In this document: positions 61,073 through 64,000 of the stretch, piece after piece | How positions within the stretch are numbered: the first letter of the stretch is position 1 | Layout: every line of letters begins with the position of its first letter | Assembly: GCF_000378205.1 (NCBI RefSeq) | Contig: NZ_KB899414.1 | Location: 1 to 64,000 of the forward strand | Reading direction: 5' to 3' | Origin: Sediminispirochaeta bajacaliforniensis DSM 16054 | GTDB lineage: Bacteria; Spirochaetota; Spirochaetia; DSM-16054; Sediminispirochaetaceae | DNA: 64,000 nucleotides | Program-made: the position numbers and the translations under genes | The notes under the pieces: generated by a model | Told to the model about the DNA's origin: nothing | Database searches by the model: none | What the model saw: the letters and a program-made list of their open reading frames with translations, nothing else

Positions 61073-61679
61073 ACAAAGTCCATATATCAAGGGAAGGGGG
61101 CTTCTCCTTCCCGGCTTTTTTCGTGTTTCCGCTCTTCTCTTCATTGTATTGATCGTTGCCGCTTGCTCGGTGGACTACGAAAAGGCAAAAATGGCCGAAG
61201 ACCTTGGAGAAGAGACGCCGGAAACAGTCATGCATGGTTTTAGGCAGGCAAACGTCATAGGCCATCACACTGTGTACGAAATAGAGGCTACTCAGGTAGA
61301 AAGTTATCCTCGCCAGAAGGTTCTAAAATTATCGGATGTTGCGCTTCGGGAATTCGATCAAAACGGCGATCAGGTATTCCTCAGTACGGCGGGGAGGATG
61401 AAGTATGATCTCCGCGAAAAACGTATCGATTTGGAATCGGGGGTAAAAATTCTCAAAACAAATGAGAACGGTTCTACGAAAATTGATGGAGAGGCTTTTT
61501 CCTTTGATGAAAAGGAAAAGCTGATAACGGCCCCCCCCGCCTCCCTGGTACGCTTCTCCGATGAAGAGAGTGGAGGAGAGTTGACGGGACGCGGCTTCTC
61601 GGCGGAAACCGACAGTGGAACGATCCGCTTCAGCGGAGGGGCATCGGGAACATACGGAGAGGACCCCCATGAGCCGTAA
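61050..61679 (+). CDS. lptC: LptC-like lipoprotein
   Basis: A 209-residue protein whose hydrophobic segment (about 24-38) ends in a lipobox LIVAAC with Cys39, so it is probably a lipoprotein. The remainder is beta-rich with repeating hydrophobic strands as in the LptC/OstA-like fold that forms the periplasmic bridge for lipopolysaccharide. Order lptC-lptA-lptB-rpoN supports the call; sequence identity to E. coli LptC is low. The start lies in the end of pyrG. Confidence 0.75.
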   Translation: MRKLKRNKQSPYIKGRGLLLPGFFRVSALLFIVLIVAACSVDYEKAKMAEDLGEETPETVMHGFRQANVIGHHTVYEIEATQVESYPRQKVLKLSDVALREFDQNGDQVFLSTAGRMKYDLREKRIDLESGVKILKTNENGSTKIDGEAFSFDEKEKLITAPPASLVRFSDEESGGELTGRGFSAETDSGTIRFSGGASGTYGEDPHEP

Positions 61680-62343
61680 GACGTTTTTATCCCTCTCTCT
61701 TTTTTTGGTCATCCTTGCTCCCCTGGTCGCGGCGACCGAGGAAGAGAATACAGATAAAGGGAATTCTTTTTCCTTTAGCGGGAATACAACCACCATTACC
61801 CTCCAGGAGGGAGAGCGGAAAACGGTTCTTAGCGGAGATGCCCGCATCACATTTGACGAAACAAGCATAAAAGCCGATGAGATTACCCTTTCGGGCCCGG
61901 ATTTCCGTTATATCGAATGTACGGGGGCTGTCCTCATGGAGGATACAGAAAAGGGGATTACATTAAAAACAAAGAAGCTGCTACACGATCGAACCCTTCG
62001 CCAAACACGGGGCAGCGGCTATACCGAAATTGTCGATGCTGAAAACGAACTCAGCGCCCGTTGTTACTACTTCGAACAGGAGGAGGAGACCGAGACAATG
62101 GTGCTTCAGGTGGGGGTGCGTATCGACACAGTCAGCGCCGGGAAAGCAGTGGTGTGCCAATCGGAGCTTGCCCGCTATAACAGAGGGGAAAAAAGCCTTG
62201 AGCTGATCGGTTCTCCGTCCGTAGAATGGAAGGGAGACGAATACCAGGCCGACAGGATTCTGATCAATATGGGAAACGACACCATTGTCATGGAGGGATC
62301 TGTGTCAGGCTCTCTTACCGAAGAAGAGGAGAAGGCAGAGTGA
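61669..62343 (+). CDS. lptA: LptA/OstA-like periplasmic protein
   Basis: A 224-residue protein with a signal peptide ending near LAPLVAA and a beta-jellyroll-type domain with repeated strands (VLSGDARITFDETSIKADEI and later RYNRGEKSLELIG-type repeats), typical of OstA/LptA. ATG 61669 has GGAGAGG nearby and overlaps lptC by 11 bases. Members transfer lipopolysaccharide across the periplasm; some spirochaetes lack LPS, so the cargo here is open. Confidence 0.75.
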   Translation: MSRKTFLSLSLFLVILAPLVAATEEENTDKGNSFSFSGNTTTITLQEGERKTVLSGDARITFDETSIKADEITLSGPDFRYIECTGAVLMEDTEKGITLKTKKLLHDRTLRQTRGSGYTEIVDAENELSARCYYFEQEEETETMVLQVGVRIDTVSAGKAVVCQSELARYNRGEKSLELIGSPSVEWKGDEYQADRILINMGNDTIVMEGSVSGSLTEEEEKAE

Positions 62344-63089
62344 ATCAGTCTCAAAGCCCGCAATCGGATATATTACGAGTGGAGGGCCTTGTCAAACGCT
62401 ACGGAAAGAAAAAGGTGGTATGTGACGTAGGGTTTTCCATGAAACGGGGAGAGATCGTGGGACTGCTGGGGCCGAATGGTGCCGGAAAAACCACCATCTT
62501 CTACATGATTGCCGGTTTCCTCACCCCCTCGGCAGGAACTATTTTTCTGAACAACGATAAACTCACCCGTTTGCCCATGTTCAAGAGGGCCAGAAAGGGC
62601 ATCAGCTATCTCCCTCAGGAAGCATCTGTATTTCGAAAACTCAGTGTCGAAAACAATATCATGGCTATCCTGGAAACAAGGAAAAAACTGAGCAGGCGAG
62701 AACGATTATTGCGCCTGGAATCGCTGCTCGATGAATTTGGGATTCAGGCAATACGAAAGCAGCCTGCCTATACCCTCTCTGGAGGAGAACGCAGGAGGAC
62801 AGAAATTGCGAGGTCCCTGGCCATCGATCCAAAATTTCTTCTTTTGGACGAACCCCTTGCAGGAATCGATCCCATTGCCGTACATGAAATTAAAACCATT
62901 ATTCGGGGTCTGTCGGAAAAATCCATTGGAGTTTTGATAACCGATCACAATGTCCGCGACACCTTGGAGATTACCAACCGGGCATACATTATCAACAGGG
63001 GAGAGCTCGTCGTGAGCGGAGACAGGGAGACCCTTCTGAACGATCCCATTGCCCGTCAGATCTATCTCGGTGATTCCTTTCGCATGTGA
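62340..63089 (+). CDS. lptB: Lipopolysaccharide-export ATPase LptB
   Basis: A 249-residue ABC ATPase with Walker A GPNGAGKTT near 48, signature LSGGERRRTEIARSL near 148, Walker B LLLDEPLAGIDP and switch His in LITDHNVRDT. The VHEIKTIIRGL segment and the NRGELVVSGD end are typical of LptB. The GTG start at 62340 overlaps the preceding TGA as GTGA, with GGAGAAGG before it. It is followed by rpoN, the classic order. Confidence 0.95.
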   Translation: MNQSQSPQSDILRVEGLVKRYGKKKVVCDVGFSMKRGEIVGLLGPNGAGKTTIFYMIAGFLTPSAGTIFLNNDKLTRLPMFKRARKGISYLPQEASVFRKLSVENNIMAILETRKKLSRRERLLRLESLLDEFGIQAIRKQPAYTLSGGERRRTEIARSLAIDPKFLLLDEPLAGIDPIAVHEIKTIIRGLSEKSIGVLITDHNVRDTLEITNRAYIINRGELVVSGDRETLLNDPIARQIYLGDSFRM

Positions 63090-63097
63090 ATGCAGCA

Positions 63098-63126
63098 TTG
63101 ACAATTACCACTACCAGTAGCATCAT
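63098..63126 (+). promoter_or_regulatory. Possible promoter of rpoN
   Basis: A perfect TTGACA (63098-63103) and CATCAT (63121-63126) are 17 bases apart. The GTG start follows nine bases after, so rpoN may have its own near-leaderless transcript as well as read-through from lptB. Confidence 0.45.
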
Positions 63127-63135
63127 ACAGAAGTC

Positions 63136-64000
63136 GTGCAGTATCAGAAACCGGTATTAATACAGGAACAGAGACTCAAACTGAGCCCCCAGATGCTTCA
63201 GTCTATCCAGTTGATGGCCCTGCCGATCACCGAGCTTAAACTTCGTATAGCAGAGGAAATTGAACGGAACCCTGCTCTTGAAGTGCTTGAAGATCGTTCG
63301 CAGGTGAGCTACGACGAGATTGATCATTCTACAAGGTCTGAGGAGTACGATTTTTTCGAAAATAGTTCTGATCCCGGCTATTCGGAAAGCTACGACAGCG
63401 AAGCTTCGGATGCAAAGCAGAAATTTCTCGAAGGCGCCATTGCCCGCTCCGAGTCTCTCCATGATCACCTTTTGTGGCAGCTGCGGCTGCAGCCCCTCGA
63501 CAAGGAAGATTTTGCCGTTGGGGAAAAGCTTATCCTCAATCTCGATGACAATGGGTTTCACATCGAACCGATAGAAGAACTTTTTCAGGATTCCGAACGC
63601 CAGCGGGTCCGACGCATGATCGCTCTTATCCACGAGTTCGAACCGACGGGAATCTGTGTGGCCGACTTTCGTGAGTCCTTGCTTCTTCAGATTTCTCTTG
63701 ATCCGGAAGCCCCACCCTATGCAGACGACATTGTTGCAGACTATCTTCCCGCACTGGAGAAAAACAGGATACAGGAAATTGCCCGGGACCTTTCCGTTTC
63801 TGTCCAAGAGATAGAAGAGGCCGTTGCCTTTATTCGCCGCCTAACCCCCTTCCCCGGACGCCTCTACAGTAATGAAACACCCCACTATGTGGTCCCGGAT
63901 GTTTCGGTACGCTTGGAAGAGGGAGAGTTCAAGATCTATCTTAACGACATAGAGATTCCGGTCCTTGGCATCTCCGCATTCTACGCGGGCCTGCAAAACG
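63136..64000 (+). CDS. rpoN: RNA polymerase sigma-54 factor (partial, 5' portion)
   Basis: The first 288 codons are present and the gene continues past the window. Region I starts with LSPQMLQSIQLMALPITEL (Gln-rich, binds activators), followed by an acidic region II and the core-binding region III opening near HDHLLWQLRLQPLDKED. Region III motifs LNLDDNGFH and FEPTGICVADF are evident. It would direct transcription from -24/-12 promoters with enhancer-binding proteins. GTG 63136 is the only start consistent with region I; no Shine-Dalgarno sequence is clear. Confidence 0.95.
   Translation, partial: MQYQKPVLIQEQRLKLSPQMLQSIQLMALPITELKLRIAEEIERNPALEVLEDRSQVSYDEIDHSTRSEEYDFFENSSDPGYSESYDSEASDAKQKFLEGAIARSESLHDHLLWQLRLQPLDKEDFAVGEKLILNLDDNGFHIEPIEELFQDSERQRVRRMIALIHEFEPTGICVADFRESLLLQISLDPEAPPYADDIVADYLPALEKNRIQEIARDLSVSVQEIEEAVAFIRRLTPFPGRLYSNETPHYVVPDVSVRLEEGEFKIYLNDIEIPVLGISAFYAGLQN

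Noticed and set aside
1-64000. CRISPR arrays, insertion sequences, prophage or attachment sites
   Set aside because: No regularly spaced repeats, transposase-like proteins, terminal inverted repeats or integrases were seen.

Overview
The window looks like ordinary chromosomal DNA from a free-living, motile, fermentative spirochaete with about 50% GC. A Sediminispirochaeta/Spirochaeta-type organism is my inference from overall protein character and gene content; nothing here is a formal taxonomic marker. Supporting content: several chemotaxis genes (two methyl-accepting proteins, CheR, CheB), many stand-alone receiver proteins, an oadGAB sodium-pump decarboxylase, GTP-type PEP carboxykinase, NADP-type glutamate dehydrogenase and D-lactate-type dehydrogenases. 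There is no insertion sequence, prophage, CRISPR array or rRNA. One tRNA (Leu, anticodon CAG) is present.

Layout. 1-6 kb: end of an unknown gene, gdhA, a large receiver plus PEP/pyruvate-binding protein, and a class I aminotransferase. 6-18.2 kb, all on the minus strand: a phosphorelay set (hybrid kinase, two lone receivers, an HPt protein), a 676-residue protein I cannot place, an RluA-type pseudouridine synthase, the two subunits of topoisomerase IV, and a PAS/kinase/receiver/HPt hybrid. 18.3-21.6 kb, plus strand: a nucleotidyltransferase-fold protein, a TPM-LemA-parvulin cluster, an RRM protein and a tiny lysine-rich protein. 21.7-26.3 kb, minus strand: an SppA-type protease with an extra N-terminal domain, coupled to a chemoreceptor. 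26.3-35.3 kb, plus strand: a structured leader and radical-SAM aminomutase-like gene, a GlpA-like flavoprotein with a FrdB-like iron-sulfur partner, oadGAB, an acyl-ACP thioesterase and a D-lactate dehydrogenase-like gene. 35.3-42.2 kb, minus strand: an Amadori-compound (fructosamine) operon with FrlB-like deglycase, FrlD-like kinase, an ABC sugar importer, an EamA exporter-type protein and a GntR regulator. 42.2-51.9 kb: pckG, a hydroxyacid dehydrogenase, an unusual HATPase/cyclic-nucleotide fusion, a structured transcript with a 63-aa gene, asd, a 79-aa orphan and an mlaEFD lipid-transport operon. 51.9-58.8 kb: a second chemoreceptor, a second RRM protein, tRNA-Leu, Hsp20 with a coupled mini-membrane protein, a YmdB-like protein that has lost most metal ligands, an RseC-like protein and cheR-cheB. 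58.9-64 kb: a DUF151 protein, pyrG, lptC-lptA-lptB and the start of rpoN.

The most interesting observations are these. (i) A series of genes has a sigma-70-type promoter whose -10 ends only 6-9 bases before the start codon, with no Shine-Dalgarno sequence, which predicts leaderless mRNAs (parE, both chemoreceptors, ymdB-like, DUF151, pyrG, rpoN). (ii) Two promoter-driven structured RNAs lie at about 26.37-26.56 kb and 46.69-46.88 kb. (iii) The YmdB homologue appears to be a pseudoenzyme, coupled to an RseC-like gene. (iv) The fructosamine operon uses an ABC importer and may re-export the amine half. (v) Several proteins have unusual domain architectures. Many start codons were moved downstream of the longest open frame where a ribosome-binding site or promoter decided the matter. 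All function calls come from reading motifs by eye; no database search was run.
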